DNA from: CAZJWR01 sp964549765
GTDB lineage: Bacteria > Zixibacteria > MSB-5A5 > GN15 > JAAZOE01
Assembly: GCA_964549765.1 (NCBI GenBank)
Contig: CAZJWR010000084.1
Location: 1 to 13,658, forward strand
Length of the DNA stretch: 13,658 bases
Direction: 5' to 3'
The position numbers and the translations under genes were made by a program. This document shows, one piece after another, positions 13,657-13,658 of the stretch (position 1 is its first letter; each line of letters opens with the position of its first letter). The notes beneath the pieces were generated by a model, which saw only the letters and a program-made list of their open reading frames with translations, was not told the origin of the DNA and searched no databases.

Positions 13657-13658
13657 CA

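Overview
The window looks like a chromosomal segment from an uncultured Gram-negative bacterium of the FCB group, possibly a Zixibacteria-like lineage. This is inferred from three traits: a C-terminal FlgD-like/type IX-like sorting domain with an NHPNPFNP motif, a secreted protease ending in thrombospondin type 3 repeats and a two-repeat dockerin, and the overall codon and GC character. No marker gene in the window settles the taxonomy. No tRNA, rRNA, CRISPR array or insertion sequence was seen.

Layout. Left edge (1-85, minus): the start of an exported protein. 182-1626 (minus): a mechanosensitive channel pair, mscL with a C-terminal zinc ribbon and mscS; these are emergency osmotic valves of the inner membrane. 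1627-1973: a gene-free divergent region with repeated CCGGAT elements. 1974-4144 (plus): an ECF sigma factor overlapping by 31 bp an unusual membrane anti-sigma factor. The anti-sigma factor has a cytoplasmic zinc finger, one membrane segment, a cysteine-rich exported region and a C-terminal sorting-type domain. It also has an in-frame internal Shine-Dalgarno and ATG just before the membrane segment. Two tandem intrinsic terminators close this operon. 4398-4751 (plus): a small Myb/SANT-like helix-turn-helix protein. 4800-6188 (minus): a family I CoA-transferase of the 4-hydroxybutyrate/acetate type. 6377-6751 (plus): a thioredoxin-like protein with CPPC in place of CGPC. 6916-8955 (plus): a secreted papain-family protease with lectin-like, TSP3 and dockerin parts, preceded by a good sigma70 promoter and a structured leader. 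9053-11387 (minus): a solitary fusA (EF-G) followed by a DUF1858 CxxC protein in the same operon. 11560-13488 (plus): a cytoplasmic S9 prolyl-oligopeptidase-family peptidase. 13489-13658: a perfect palindrome and perhaps the tail of a convergent gene.

How they fit. Most neighbours look like independent housekeeping or stress units rather than one pathway. The part most worth attention is the sigma/anti-sigma pair. The anti-sigma factor carries a domain normally found on exported, surface-sorted proteins, and its internal start site could produce a second form without the sigma-binding domain. That would link an envelope or secretion state to transcription. This is inference; the domain order and internal start are directly visible.
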